From Tanytarsus gracilentus (lineage: Eukaryota; Arthropoda; Insecta; Diptera; Chironomidae): a DNA stretch of 64,000 bases. The DNA lies in contig JAXRKN010000036.1 of NCBI GenBank assembly GCA_038502055.1, positions 2,790,001 to 2,854,000 of the forward strand, given 5' to 3'. Under the pieces are notes generated by a model that searched no databases, was not told the origin of the DNA, and saw nothing but the letters and a program-made list of their open reading frames with translations. Made by a program: the position numbers and the translations under genes. Positions 50,001 to 60,421 of this stretch are shown piece by piece (position 1 is the stretch's first letter; the number at the start of each line of letters is the position of its first letter).

Positions 50001-53000
50001 CAGTCTCTCAAAACACTTTATGCGTCACAACGAAGATAGCGCAGGTAGTTGTTGAAAGAGAGAATGGCTGTTTGGGTCTCACTTTACGAGGTGGCTCTGA
50101 AATGCCAATTATTGTCACAAACGTACGTGCCTTTGGTCCCGCATACAAGTCGAGTCGCATTAAGCCCGGCGATCGTGTCTTGCGAGTTGATAATGTAAGA
50201 AATTTTTATTTTAGAATTTTTAACGGACACGAAACTAAAATAATTTTCTCTCAGGTGTCGTTAACTCACAAGTCGTTAACGGAAGCTCAACAGATTCTCA
50301 AATGTGGCCACAACAATCCCTTTTGCAATTTAACCATCGAGTATGAAGTGTCCGTGATGCAGAGTGTGGAATTCTCGCTCGGTCCATTGCTAATTGAAAT
50401 TGAACGTTCGATGAACGAGCAGATGGGAATTGTGCTCTGCAATTTCATGCCGCTGTCATCGGATTTTAATCGTAGCATGGACGCTCTTCAACCAACTGGC
50501 ATTTTTATATCAAGCATAATTCCGGCGAGCATTGGCGATCGATGTGGCGCATTGTCGGTTGGCGATCAAATTTTATCGGTAGATGAGACTGCAATTGACG
50601 CTTCTTTCGCGCCCGATGACGTTCTACAACTCCTCGATCTTAATTGCACGAAAGGATTCACACAACTTCAAATTCTTCCAGCACATGCTCTTCTAAGAAG
50701 AAAAGGTACATTTTTTTCTCGAGTGAAACTTAAAACGTTTTGGAATTTTTTTTGCATCATCGAATGTTGAAATTTTCCAGACATTTTTCTAAAATTTTTA
50801 TCATCAAATCGTGATAAACTCTTAATTTGGAGAAAAATGCGTCATTTCTTTTTTTACGATATTATAAAATTCCTGTCAAAAGTCGAGTGAGAGAGAATTC
50901 AGTAACAGCTGTTGCGCATCTAATGTCATTCGCTGTCTGTTGTCTATTTAGCCATGGTGCTATACATCATGCGCGAAAGGAAAAACGAGTAATTCTCGTC
51001 TAGCATTAAGCTGGCAGGGGTCTGAAAGCGTGAGATTATTAAATTAATTGCTGTGATGAAAATCTCATGTAAATTCCGACGACACCACATCATAAAAATG
51101 CACCCCATTTTTTTAAACAATAAGCGATGGCGGATGTTGCATCTTTACGCTGTTAAAATAATCATCGGTGGAGGTTGTTAAAATATTTACACATTTTTTA
51201 GTACTTAAAATATTTTGGTTGATTTTTAATGATTGCTGTAAATTTTTTTATCACAGAAAATTTTCTTTGAATTTCCTCATTGAAGTGGCGCCGATTCGTT
51301 TACATTTATGATGTTTCAATCATCATTTTATTGCTAATTTTTATCATGATAGCAAATAATAAAAAGAAGAAAGTTAACAGTCTCAATTTTCTTTTGATAT
51401 CTCACATAATGAAATAGCTCTCTCTCTATAAATAGGGTGATGATGTGGAGGGAAAATCAAAGGCAAAAGAGATTAAATGAAAAAAACATGTTTAAAATTT
51501 GTAATAAAAGAAAATTTGTCACTCCACGGATATTTTTTCTAATTCCAAATATATTTTTTTTCTATTTCTATCGCGCACGTCACTAAATAGGTCTTCATTG
51601 TACGAGTCCAAAATTTACTGGCTACAGCACAGTCGACCCGAGACGAACGCCAAAGATGAATCAGAATAAAAAACTCTTTCGAAAGAGTTCATTGCCATTG
51701 GATAATAATTCATTGCAACTCAGCACAATGACACGTACAGAGCGAATTCAAGTGGTCTTAGATTGCACTCACGGATCGGGTTTGTACTTGAGTATGACAC
51801 CACAGTCCGGAAGTGGATTTGTCGTTACAAAAATTCATCCCGATTCCGTTGCCGAACGTTCAGGATGCATACAAAAAGGCGATCGTATTATCGCCGTCAA
51901 TAAACTCTACAATCTCGACATTCATCTCGTCCGGCAAATTTTGAGGGATTCACAGCTCAATTTTCAACAACAGCAAAATTCATCGGCACACTGGGTGGAA
52001 GTTGAATTGGAATTTGAAATGATTGTCGATGAGTCAACGCGTGGCATTTTTAATATTAAGCTCATGAAGACGAGTCGAAATGCGGGATTGGGCGTGACAG
52101 TGAACGGTATGAAAATTTTTAAATAATTAATTTTCAATTTAACCTCAAAAAAATTCCTCAGGATCTCCGCATGGTGCATTTGTTGTCACTGACATTAAAC
52201 TCGGATCGCCAGCCCATCGAGCGTCAGTGAAAGTAGGCGACATTTTACTTGCCATCGATTCACATCCCATTCAGCATTTCAATGTCGATGTTCTCCTCAA
52301 AGAGAACAAAAATGATTGCATCACGTTGACGATCAAACGAAATAATGTCAACGATTACATTTATGAGAATCAAGCCAGACAAAATGCAACTTACGCTAAT
52401 TATGATGCAATCACAAACACTTTCGGCGGCTTCAATAACAACAATTTGTGAGTTGTGAAAGTTTATTGAAATTGTTTTATTGAAAATTTCTTTCAAGGCG
52501 TTTCAATGGCGGTGAAGTTCACACTTTAAAGGGAAATTCATCGTCGCCATATTTCGAAGAGCCACATTATTCTGTTGTGCCTGCACCTCGATATTGGAAC
52601 ACATTAAAACCCTCAAAGGTTGAACAGAGTCAAGAGGACATGATGGGAAATTCAATTTCGTCCACTGACCTAGTGAACTACAGCAACATTGATTATTCAG
52701 CAACGCAAAAAATGATGAGTCTCAGTATTGGTCCGGGTGTCTCGCATGCAACTCAAACGGATGAAAATGATGCAACGAATTTCTCTCAAATGACCACTTC
52801 TTTCCTCACACAAAATCAACAAGTAAATGTGTTCAATGTAAGTTTACAGCCGAATGGAGGTCCATTAGGAATAACTTTATCAGGCAGTGAGGACGGTCAA
52901 AAACCAATAGTCATTAGTGGTATGGCTGAGAATGGAATGGCAGCCAACACAGCACAAATTCAAATTGGAGACACGCTTTTGGCGATTAATAATGAAAATG

Positions 53001-53600
53001 TGGTGGGGATGGCACTCTCGAAAGCCACAAAACTACTTCAAGTTCAAAACGACACAATTGACTTGAGATTGTCGAGAAGTGTTGCAAGCAATAATCTCAT
53101 GACAAATTCTATTCTCTCGATGAATGACAAGCAGCAGCCCGTAACTAACCCTCAAGCCCTTTATGCTGAAGTTCAAAGACGTCCCTTAAATCTCTTAATG
53201 AAAGCTGATGCTTTATCAAACTCTACAAATAGTAGTAGAAGTGGAAGCAATAATAGTGATGGACAGTCACTTAAAACTATTCATGTCACACTTTACAAGG
53301 ATCAAGTATACGACGATTATGGATTCTCTGTGTCGGATGGACTTTATGAAAGAGGTGTCTATATTAATAGAATCCGGAGCGGAGGTCCCGCAGATCAAGT
53401 TAGCGTGTTAAAGCCTTACGATCGAATTATTCAAGTAAATTTTATTTGATTTTAAGTTTAATTTAATTTTAACTTTATTTTTTAACACACAGGTCAATGG
53501 AACTAAAACAATGGATTTTGACTGCTGCCTTACAGTGCCTCTTATAGCCGCATCTGGAGATAAAATTAATTTAATTGTTCAACGTGGCGTTTTAGAGTAG
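44048..53600 (+). CDS. Grip: Grip, seven-PDZ scaffold protein, 994 aa
   Basis: Glutamate-receptor-interacting scaffold; in flies Grip acts in muscle attachment and synapses. Nine coding exons: 44048-44216, 48247-48366, 49735-49941, 50004-50194, 50255-50705, 51591-52106, 52162-52447, 52498-53434 and 53493-53600; every junction keeps frame. Seven PDZ domains are seen: PDZ1 about 76-164 (diverged carboxylate loop, SMGINF), PDZ2 about 175-262 (CLGLTLRGG), PDZ3 about 267-365 (MGIVLCNF), PDZ4 about 432-522 (GLYLSM), PDZ5 about 532-614 (GLGVTVNG), PDZ6 about 757-840 (PLGITLSG) and PDZ7 about 905-992 (YGFSVSDG). The spacing, with a linker of about 140 residues between PDZ5 and PDZ6, is that of the GRIP family. 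Intron 1 is 4 kb, against 50-900 bp for most others. The stop lies right after PDZ7, as in fly Grip. Confidence 0.93.
44217..48246. other. Grip intron 1, 4.0 kb, non-coding
   Basis: Donor CAAG|gtatat, acceptor aattgcag|GGCGTG. I see no nested gene; the open frames inside are short and of low complexity. Long first introns often hold enhancers, but nothing here shows that directly. Confidence 0.6.
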
Positions 53601-53996
53601 AATTATTTCTTTTTTAAAATAATTAATTCTTGAGTATTAACAAAAAAATCATTTTGTGGAGCTAATAATTTACACTATTTTTCCTATCGAACATAGAATA
53701 AATAAATAAATAAAAATACTATTGGCAATCAAAAATTGTTATTTTTGAGATTATGTTTTTTCAGGGGTAACTGAGAAATATTTTTAAATGAACTTTTTTC
53801 AAATTCGAATTTTTAAAAATTATTTTTTAAATTTCATAAAATATTTTAAATTTTCCCAAACCCTGACGATAAAAAGTCTATTTGTAACGGAAATATTTTT
53901 TTCAAATTGTTCCGGCTCTCTCCCTCTCACTCTCTCACACACATCAACACGTGAAAAATTCAATTTTGTTTATTCTCGTAAAAAAATTAAATAAAC

Positions 53997-55355
53997 ATGG
54001 ATAAAATTAAAATAGGCGAATATATTGTCGTGCAGCGACAAGATTTTACAAAGCTTCAAAGATTCGACAACCTAGGAACGATAGTAACATTAGGGAGAGA
54101 CATGGTCGAGCTTAAAAAAATCGAAGGTCAAGAATTCTTTAAAACATTTAAAATGAAACTCAAAGATATGAGCAGCAAAAAGAAGCGATTGTACGAGCTG
54201 GAATTGTGTGATAATGTGAATAATGTTCGAGATATTCTCAAGAGCTTCGAGTCGGGAAGTGACAACAGAAATTTAATTGATTCTCAAGAGGTAAAATTTA
54301 AAAAAAAAATCATCCAGACAAATGAATATTTAATAGCTTTGTATTTTCAGTCAAATCAGAACCTAACATTAGAAGAAATTGAGGGTATACGAAAAACTAC
54401 ATCGGACTCGAAGGAAATTATCGAGACGCTTGTGGCCAACTCGACAACTTTTAGTGAAAAAACTGAATTTTCGCAAGAAAAATATCTCAAAAGGAAGGAA
54501 AAAAAATACTTCGAATACATTCAGATAAGAAAGCCGACCATGAGATTGCTTGCTCACATATTCTATCGGCAAGATCCCGAGAAGGTGCTCGGAATGAGAA
54601 TTGACGCTCTTTCTCAATTGATATCATACGCTGGAGTAAATTCCTCAGGCCGTTATCTCCTCTACGATTCATCATCCAGTGGCTTGGTAACTGCAGCATT
54701 TTTAAACTCGATGGGATCTCAAGGCGATGCAAAATTACTTGTCGCTCAGCCTGGAAACTACTCTCAAAGACAAGGTGTCGCTGCACTAAACTTATCTCCT
54801 GGGCATCTCAAAAAATGTGTTGGTATGAACGTCTATTCAGTGCTTCGACAATATTATCAAGAAAATCTCCACGATTGTGATGAGATATCAGAGGATGTTG
54901 ACGGTAAAAAGAGAAAGCTTAGTGATAGTGAGTGTGAAGAAAATCCAACTAAAAAAGTTAATATTGAAGGTTCCAATGGTCACGATGTAAAGCATATAAA
55001 TAATGTGAGAAGAGAAAAGTGGCAAGTTGAGAACCGTGAAGCCGTAGATATGCTCAAAGAAAAATTTGACTCGCTTACGGTCGTGACGAAAGATGATCCA
55101 TTTCCAATAGTTAAGGAATTTTTGCCTTTCATCCATCACGGACGTCAAATTGTAATTTTTCATACATGCAAGGAAATTCTTATGGAATGCTTCACATCTC
55201 TCAAGCAACTCGATTCGATTATCAATCTTCGGTTAGTTTCAAGTTTTATGCGAAACATGCAAGTGTTGCCGAAAAGAACTCATCCATTTGTACAAATTCA
55301 AGGAAGCAGCGGCTACATGCTTGCAGGCTACACCGTCAATCCTAAATCAGAGTAA
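53997..55355 (+). CDS. Trm6: TRM6, non-catalytic subunit of tRNA m1A58 methyltransferase, 432 aa
   Basis: TRM6 binds tRNA and forms a tetramer with the catalytic TRM61 to make 1-methyladenosine at position 58. Exons: 53997-54290 and 54351-55355; the 60-nt intron (gtaaaa ... ttttcag) is a multiple of three without a stop, so the frame also reads through it. Spliced, the junction reads DNRNLIDSQE|SNQNLTLEEIEGIRK, which fits the family; unspliced it would insert 20 residues of no family likeness. Family blocks: the N-terminal IKIGEYIVVQRQDF, KYFEYIQIRKPTMRLLAHIF, RIDALSQLISYAGVNSSGRY and the SAM-fold remnants KLLVAQPG and FVQIQGSSGYMLAGY. An acidic/basic low-complexity linker sits near residues 285-330. 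The protein is short for the family but ends with the expected motif. Confidence 0.93.
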   Translation: MDKIKIGEYIVVQRQDFTKLQRFDNLGTIVTLGRDMVELKKIEGQEFFKTFKMKLKDMSSKKKRLYELELCDNVNNVRDILKSFESGSDNRNLIDSQEVKFKKKIIQTNEYLIALYFQSNQNLTLEEIEGIRKTTSDSKEIIETLVANSTTFSEKTEFSQEKYLKRKEKKYFEYIQIRKPTMRLLAHIFYRQDPEKVLGMRIDALSQLISYAGVNSSGRYLLYDSSSSGLVTAAFLNSMGSQGDAKLLVAQPGNYSQRQGVAALNLSPGHLKKCVGMNVYSVLRQYYQENLHDCDEISEDVDGKKRKLSDSECEENPTKKVNIEGSNGHDVKHINNVRREKWQVENREAVDMLKEKFDSLTVVTKDDPFPIVKEFLPFIHHGRQIVIFHTCKEILMECFTSLKQLDSIINLRLVSSFMRNMQVLPKRTHPFVQIQGSSGYMLAGYTVNPKSE

Positions 55356-55589
55356 AAACATGTTTATTTTACTATTTAAAAAAAACAGGAAAGTACCAGT
55401 TCATAATTTTTAACTGTACGATCTTTTTAAATGTAGAGTATAACTTCACTGACGTCGAGTAAAATAAAATACTTTTTACTTTATAACATGTATTGTGTGT
55501 GTATAAGGTTTCTTAAAATTTTATATGTCAGCATTTCTTCAGTCTACTTTTGTTTCTCAATCTAATCGGTCGTGCTCGAAAAAATATCA

Positions 55590-56579
55590 ATGTCTAACGA
55601 GGAACTTGAAATTCAGTACACACCATCGCTCTTTTCTAATCGATTTTCTAATTCCAATGAAATATTAAATCATTTCGTTAAATTTTGCTTCGATGGTAAA
55701 GAAATTAAATTTCTAAACTAAGCTTTAAAAGTTAATGAATTTATTTTTAAAGAATCTCAAAAATGTCGTCGAGAGTTAGATTGTCGTCTTAATGTTTCTT
55801 ATGGGCCAACAAAAGCACAAAAGCTTGATATTTACGGTGAAGATCTTCCTCAAAATGCACCACTCTTCGTTTTCATTCATGGAGGTTTGTTTTTTCGTCA
55901 TTTTTTTTTCATCTCAAACATAAAACTTTACATAGGTTACTGGCAGATGCCCGAAGTCGTCAAAGAAAATTCTGCATTTATTGTTCAACCTTTTGTTGAA
56001 AAGGGCATTCGATGCATCATCAATGATTACGACCTCTGCCCAGATGTTACTCTCAAAGCGCTCGTTAATCAGATGGAAAATTTCTTCACGTGGATTTCAA
56101 ATTACATCACACAAAAGGGAATTAAAAAAGTTGTGATTTCTGGTCACTCGGCTGGGGCACACTTACTTGCTTTTGGATTATCAGAATCTTTTCTCAGCGA
56201 TTTACCAGAGGATGTGAGCGTGAGTGCGGTTTTCTTATCTGGTGTTTTTTACTTAGATGAACTTCTAAATCTAAAAGCCGCAAACGAAAATAACGTTTTA
56301 TCGCTAAATTCTTCAAACTACCGAGAGCTGTCGCCACAATATAAAAACTTTGATTATTTCGCTGATTACAATGGACGAATTAAATGTCAAATTTTCGCCG
56401 GCGAATATGAGTCCGAAAAGTTTAAGGAGCAATCATTATCATTTGCGAACGGCCCTATGCGTGATCATACAGAGATCATAAAAATACTAGACTGTGATCA
56501 TTTTGACATAGTAGAAAAATTTCTTACCGATAGAGATTACGAGCTGACTCATCTCATCCTCAAAAAGCTACTCAACTAA
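55590..56579 (+). CDS. KFase: Kynurenine formamidase, copy 1, 293 aa
   Basis: Hydrolyses N-formylkynurenine to kynurenine and formate, the second step of tryptophan breakdown. Exons: 55590-55695, 55753-55884 and 55936-56579. Alpha/beta-hydrolase features: the oxyanion-hole motif HGGYW at residues 78-82 (split by the second intron between the Gly-Gly and Tyr codons), nucleophile elbow GHSAGAH with Ser151, and the C-terminal CDHFDIVEKF carrying the catalytic His. The acid position, Asp in the vertebrate enzyme as I recall it, appears as Glu in GEYESEKFKEQ. A tandem paralogue follows 249 bp downstream. Size is normal for the family. Confidence 0.92.
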
Positions 56580-56828
56580 ACTGCTTTTAAAAAGGTTCTA
56601 GGTCACACTCATTGATAACGACACGTGCTTTTGAATGAATCATTTCTTTTTTTGCGGTAGATCATGATTTTTTTTGTCAACTTGTTATGAAATAAATTTT
56701 TTTTAATCTCAAGTACAACATTTTTATTGCCATGTCAAGAGGTCTCGATTATTTGAGATTAATTTTTCAGAAATTCTCTTTTAAATTTATTTTTTTGTTA
56801 GTAAAGATTCGGATGTCAATCAACCAAC

Positions 56829-57797
56829 ATGAATAATTTCGAGGAGCTTGAAAAATTATATGTAAAAATACTTTTTCTAATTTAATCAATCAAATTATAA
56901 ATCAATTTATTAGGTTCCTTCATTTTACACGAGGAGATTTGAGTCGAGGCAAGATTTGTTGACGCACTTTACAAAATTCTCTCAAGAAGGTTGGAAAGTT
57001 TTTTTTCTGTTATAATAAATGTTAAATTTCAAATTGATTTAGAATCATTTAAAAACCGGATAAAGTACCAATGCCATCTGAACATCGCTTATGGATCAAA
57101 CAAAAGAGAAAAACTGGATATTTATGGCGAGCACTTACCTCCTGATAGTCCGATAATAATTTTCGTTCATGGCGGCTATTGGGTTCATATTGACAAGGAA
57201 AATTGCTCATTTATCGTCGCTGCATTTGTGGAAAGAGGCGTGCGTGTGATTATCGTCGATCACTCACTATCTGTGCCACTGGAAGACATAATTGATGAGA
57301 TGAAAAAATGCTTTTTGTGGATTGCAAATTATGTTAATGTAAATGAGATTAAGAACATTGGTGTCATAGGTCATTGTGCGGGTGCGCACTTAATCTCGTT
57401 TGCATTATCTGAAGATTTCTTTGAGGAGTTGTCGAGAAACGTGACAGTGAATGCGTTTTTCTTATCAGGAATTTACTATCTGGACGAATTGAGATATTTT
57501 GAGGAGACAAACAAGTTGAACGTGCTGAATATAAGTGACGATAACGTGAGGAAATTATCGCCACTTTATAAAGACTTTGATTATCTTTTAAATTACAACT
57601 TTTACGCTCACATTTTTGTTGGCTCCCACGAGTCGGAAAAGTTCAAAGAGCATTCATTAGTTTTCGCAGAGGGTCCAATGTCACCATTTTTAATCACCTA
57701 CAAGCACCTCGATTGCGATCATTTCAGCATGGTCGAAAATTTGAGTAAATTTGACTATGAGCTAACGAGAATAATTTTGAAATGTTTCGAAAAGTAA
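56829..57797 (+). CDS. Kynurenine formamidase paralogue, copy 2, Cys at nucleophile position, 287 aa
   Basis: Tandem duplicate of the preceding gene. Exons: 56829-56861, 56914-56989 and 57043-57797. It keeps HGGYW (residues 79-83), the downstream LSGIYYLDELR and the catalytic His in DCDHFSMVEN, but the nucleophile elbow reads GHCAGAH: the codon at 57374-57376 is TGT, so Cys148 replaces the Ser. The acid position again appears as Glu (GSHESEKFKEH). Intron layout differs from copy 1: copy 2 lacks the intron inside HGG|YW, has an extra intron after residue 11, and shares the one near residue 36. The reading frame is intact and the rest well conserved, so it is not an obvious pseudogene. It may be an enzyme with changed chemistry or a non-catalytic binding protein. 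Confidence 0.88.
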
Positions 57798-57811
57798 ATA
57801 AAAATTTTATT
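57795..57811. terminator. Bidirectional polyadenylation core overlapping both stop codons
   Basis: The formamidase copy 2 stop (57795-57797) shares a base with a plus-strand AATAAA at 57797-57802. The opposing AANAT-like gene stop (57807-57809) lies inside a minus-strand AATAAA at 57806-57811. The short segment AATAAAAATTTTATT is a near-palindrome that can serve both directions. Confidence 0.7.
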
Positions 57812-58586
57812 CAATTTTTTTAAGATTAAGATAAGAAACGGATGCTGAGAAATGTGGTTGTGCTGGAGTGGCTGCGGGTGTCTTTTCATCACTCATTAGA
57901 ATATTTTTATACGCCACTTCCCAAAGCTGCTTCATCTCATGCTTCTCGGCAATTTTCTTCGCATATTCGTTCGTGCAATTCATTGCAGCATAAGAAAAAT
58001 TCAAATCACGTGCAAGATCCAGGGATTTCTTCAATAATTCAGTTCCAAGTCCTTGACCTTGATGAATGCTCTTCACAGCCAACATTTTAATCTCAAAGAT
58101 GCATCGCTCATTTAAATCTTCATGCAGTCGTGGTTCGCGCGCCAAGATAGACCATATGTGAAAAAGTTTCTTCGTGTTGTTACTCGAGGTGCACTTTGCC
58201 AATTCATTATACATGGAGGCATCGAATGGACAGCTTCTGATATTCACGCAAGCACCTATTATGTCATTACTCGCTTCATTTTTGGATTTGGCTATCAATG
58301 TAAAGCCCTGCTTAATTGCCTCCAACACAAAAACCTCAACACTTCCCTCCAAGCTGCGCCTTGTTAAATTGAGACTTTTCGATAATGGTTCGTCGACAAA
58401 AAAATTATTTTCAATAAATGCCAGTGTTGGTTTGATGTCAGCTGCTTTAGCAATCTCAATTTGATATCCAACGGGTGGCGGAATCACTTCCTTCTTCGTC
58501 CAAGGTGAAAAAAAGTTTGCAAACGAAAACCTTCTCACTGCCACGCATCGAAAATTTGGAAGTACTAAAAATTTTGTACTCAACAT
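57807..58586 (-). CDS. GNAT acetyltransferase, insect AANAT-like, 259 aa
   Basis: Likely arylalkylamine N-acetyltransferase-like enzyme that acetylates an amine such as dopamine, serotonin or another arylalkylamine, using acetyl-CoA. Intronless. The insect AANAT hallmarks are visible: FVDEPLSKSL near residues 63-72, then the acetyl-CoA loop HQGQGLGTELLKKSLDLA at about 175-192 after the strand FEIKMLAV, and NCTNEYAKKIAEK. The first about 30 residues (with RR and no acidic residues) resemble a mitochondrial presequence, unusual for this family. The exact substrate cannot be read from sequence. Its stop is 9 bp from that of formamidase copy 2. Confidence 0.9.
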   Translation of the reverse strand: MLSTKFLVLPNFRCVAVRRFSFANFFSPWTKKEVIPPPVGYQIEIAKAADIKPTLAFIENNFFVDEPLSKSLNLTRRSLEGSVEVFVLEAIKQGFTLIAKSKNEASNDIIGACVNIRSCPFDASMYNELAKCTSSNNTKKLFHIWSILAREPRLHEDLNERCIFEIKMLAVKSIHQGQGLGTELLKKSLDLARDLNFSYAAMNCTNEYAKKIAEKHEMKQLWEVAYKNILMSDEKTPAATPAQPHFSASVSYLNLKKIE

Positions 58587-58672
58587 TTTTCAAAATTTAT
58601 TTCTCACTGATTACTTCGATTTTTATTAATATCTGATTAGATTGAACATAAAGAGATAGAAATTAAAAGTGA

Positions 58673-60421
58673 TCATGACAAAATCGAGAGATTAACGACA
58701 GAAGCACTGCTATCTTTATCACATTCAATCACTTCTTCAGCCTTCACATCAATCAACATCTCTCCTTGAAGTGGAGGAGAGGTGGAAGGCTCATATGATT
58801 GCTTAATAATTATGTCCTCGTTTTCATATTCTTCTTCTTTGATAGCTGAAGTGCATGGCTGTTCATTCTTACTGCACTCCTCATATTGCTTTTTTGTATA
58901 GAATTCAAGCAGCTCTTCTGTCTTTTTGCGATAAACTTCTTTATTAACTTCGAGTTTCGTTTTTAATTCTTGATCATCCTTTGCGGGATCCTAGAAGAGT
59001 CAAAAAGTTAGTTAAATTATTTTTAAGTCATCTCTCCACAAATACCTTGTTCTCTCCAAGATAGTGGCATGCCGATTCCCATAAATCATTTCGACGTCGC
59101 TCCTTTAAAAGCTCCCCAACTTTTTGAAATGACCTTTCAGCAACATCTTTAATTTCTCTGTTTGACATGCAGTACTTGTGTTCTTTGTTGCAGTAATCGA
59201 GCAATCGATAGACGTCAAAGTAAGATGGAAACCCGTTTTCACGATTTACTTTCTTGGTGAGCATTTTGCTGAATTCCTTAAATTTCATGTCCTTGAATTT
59301 AATTGGTTTTTTCACAATTCTGTGAGCGTGACTCGACTCATCAGTCAGCACACAAATTTTATTGTAAATTTCGATAGCACGTTTTTCATAGCGAACCTTT
59401 TGCAATAAAAAGATGGATTTTAGCAGATTTTTTCTAATTAATAAAAATCAGTTTGATAAATACCTTTTGCATATAGGCCGAATCATCATCGTCTTCTAAA
59501 TTCACTTCCGCTTCCTCCAAATCATCAATCTTCTTCTTAAGCTGCCCCAGTGCCTTATTGAGTTTCTTCAAATGTTCATCTTTCTTCTTATCACGAGGAC
59601 TACTTGGTATGCCATTTTCCTCAGATGGCTCTTCCGACGTGACTTGTGATGTAGTTGGTTCAACGGGCACTTCAACAACGACCTCAATTTTGGTGTTCTT
59701 ACGAGCCTCAAGCTCATTTACGACATCCTGAATTTTAGAGTAAACTCTCTTCGGATCTCGAATAATATCAGTTGCAGTGTCTTTGAGTAATTTTCGAAAA
59801 TTTTTCGAGAGCACATAGCTAGGCGATACGAGATGATAGTTCTTACGAAGCTTTTTCTTAATAATTTTCTCCATATCCTCATTATTTTCGGCTCGGCGAC
59901 AAGCCCTAATGAAGATTTTTAACTCTTCAGTCTCATTTTCACTTTTCGCTTGCTTTTCATCGTTTTGTTTGGTTGATGGACCAGCTGCATCGTCATTCTG
60001 CTGCTGTCCATCTTCCTCCGCTTGTGATGTAGTATTCATTTTATCGTCTTGTGACGAGTCCAGTGAATCTTTGCTGGGAACCTCAATAACTTCATTTTTA
60101 TTGTCGTTTTCATCGTCACTGTTCTTCCTCCTGGAAGTCGATACTTCGCCAATTTTTTGGGGCTGGATTCTACGAATCTTTTTAGGTGGTACTGCATCGT
60201 TAACGCTATTGCCATTGTGCTCAACACTTTGTCTCTTTAATGGATTTGGCTCTGTCGTTTGAATTTGCAAGGTGCCTCTAATTTTCTACAATATAAAGTA
60301 AAGCAGATTTAGGTAAACAAAACTATCAAATTTACCGCCGTTTTTAAAGAAATCAATGAAAACTTACTTGATCCTGACTTTCTTCTTCGTCAGAGTCGAT
60401 TACAATGATTGAACTATCCAT
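58673..60421 (-). CDS. Daxx-like histone H3.3 chaperone, 514 aa
   Basis: DAXX deposits histone H3.3 with ATRX and acts as a transcriptional co-repressor. Minus-strand exons: 60421-60368, 60285-59464, 59396-59046 and 58990-58673, all phase 0. The N-terminus MDSSIIVIDSDEEESQ is a textbook SUMO-interacting motif, as at the start of vertebrate DAXX. An acidic, Gln/Ser-rich linker follows, then the DAXX helical bundle (ELKIFIRACRRAENNEDMEK to SKIQDVVNELEAR), a coiled coil and acidic patch (VNLEDDDDSAYMQK), and the histone-binding domain spanning exons 2-4 (RAIEIYNKICVLT, GFPSYFDVYRLLDYC, WESACHYLGENKDPA). Intron 2 is bounded by a 10-bp direct repeat. It is shorter than the very large fly Daxx-like protein, closer to vertebrate DAXX in layout. 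Confidence 0.9.

Noticed and set aside
54487..55208. Minus-strand frames opposite TRM6
   Set aside because: They are shadows of the TRM6 coding sequence on the other strand.
56829..57797. Formamidase copy 2 as a pseudogene because of the Ser-to-Cys change
   Set aside because: The frame is open across three well-spliced exons and the rest of the active-site region is kept, so loss of function by decay is not shown.
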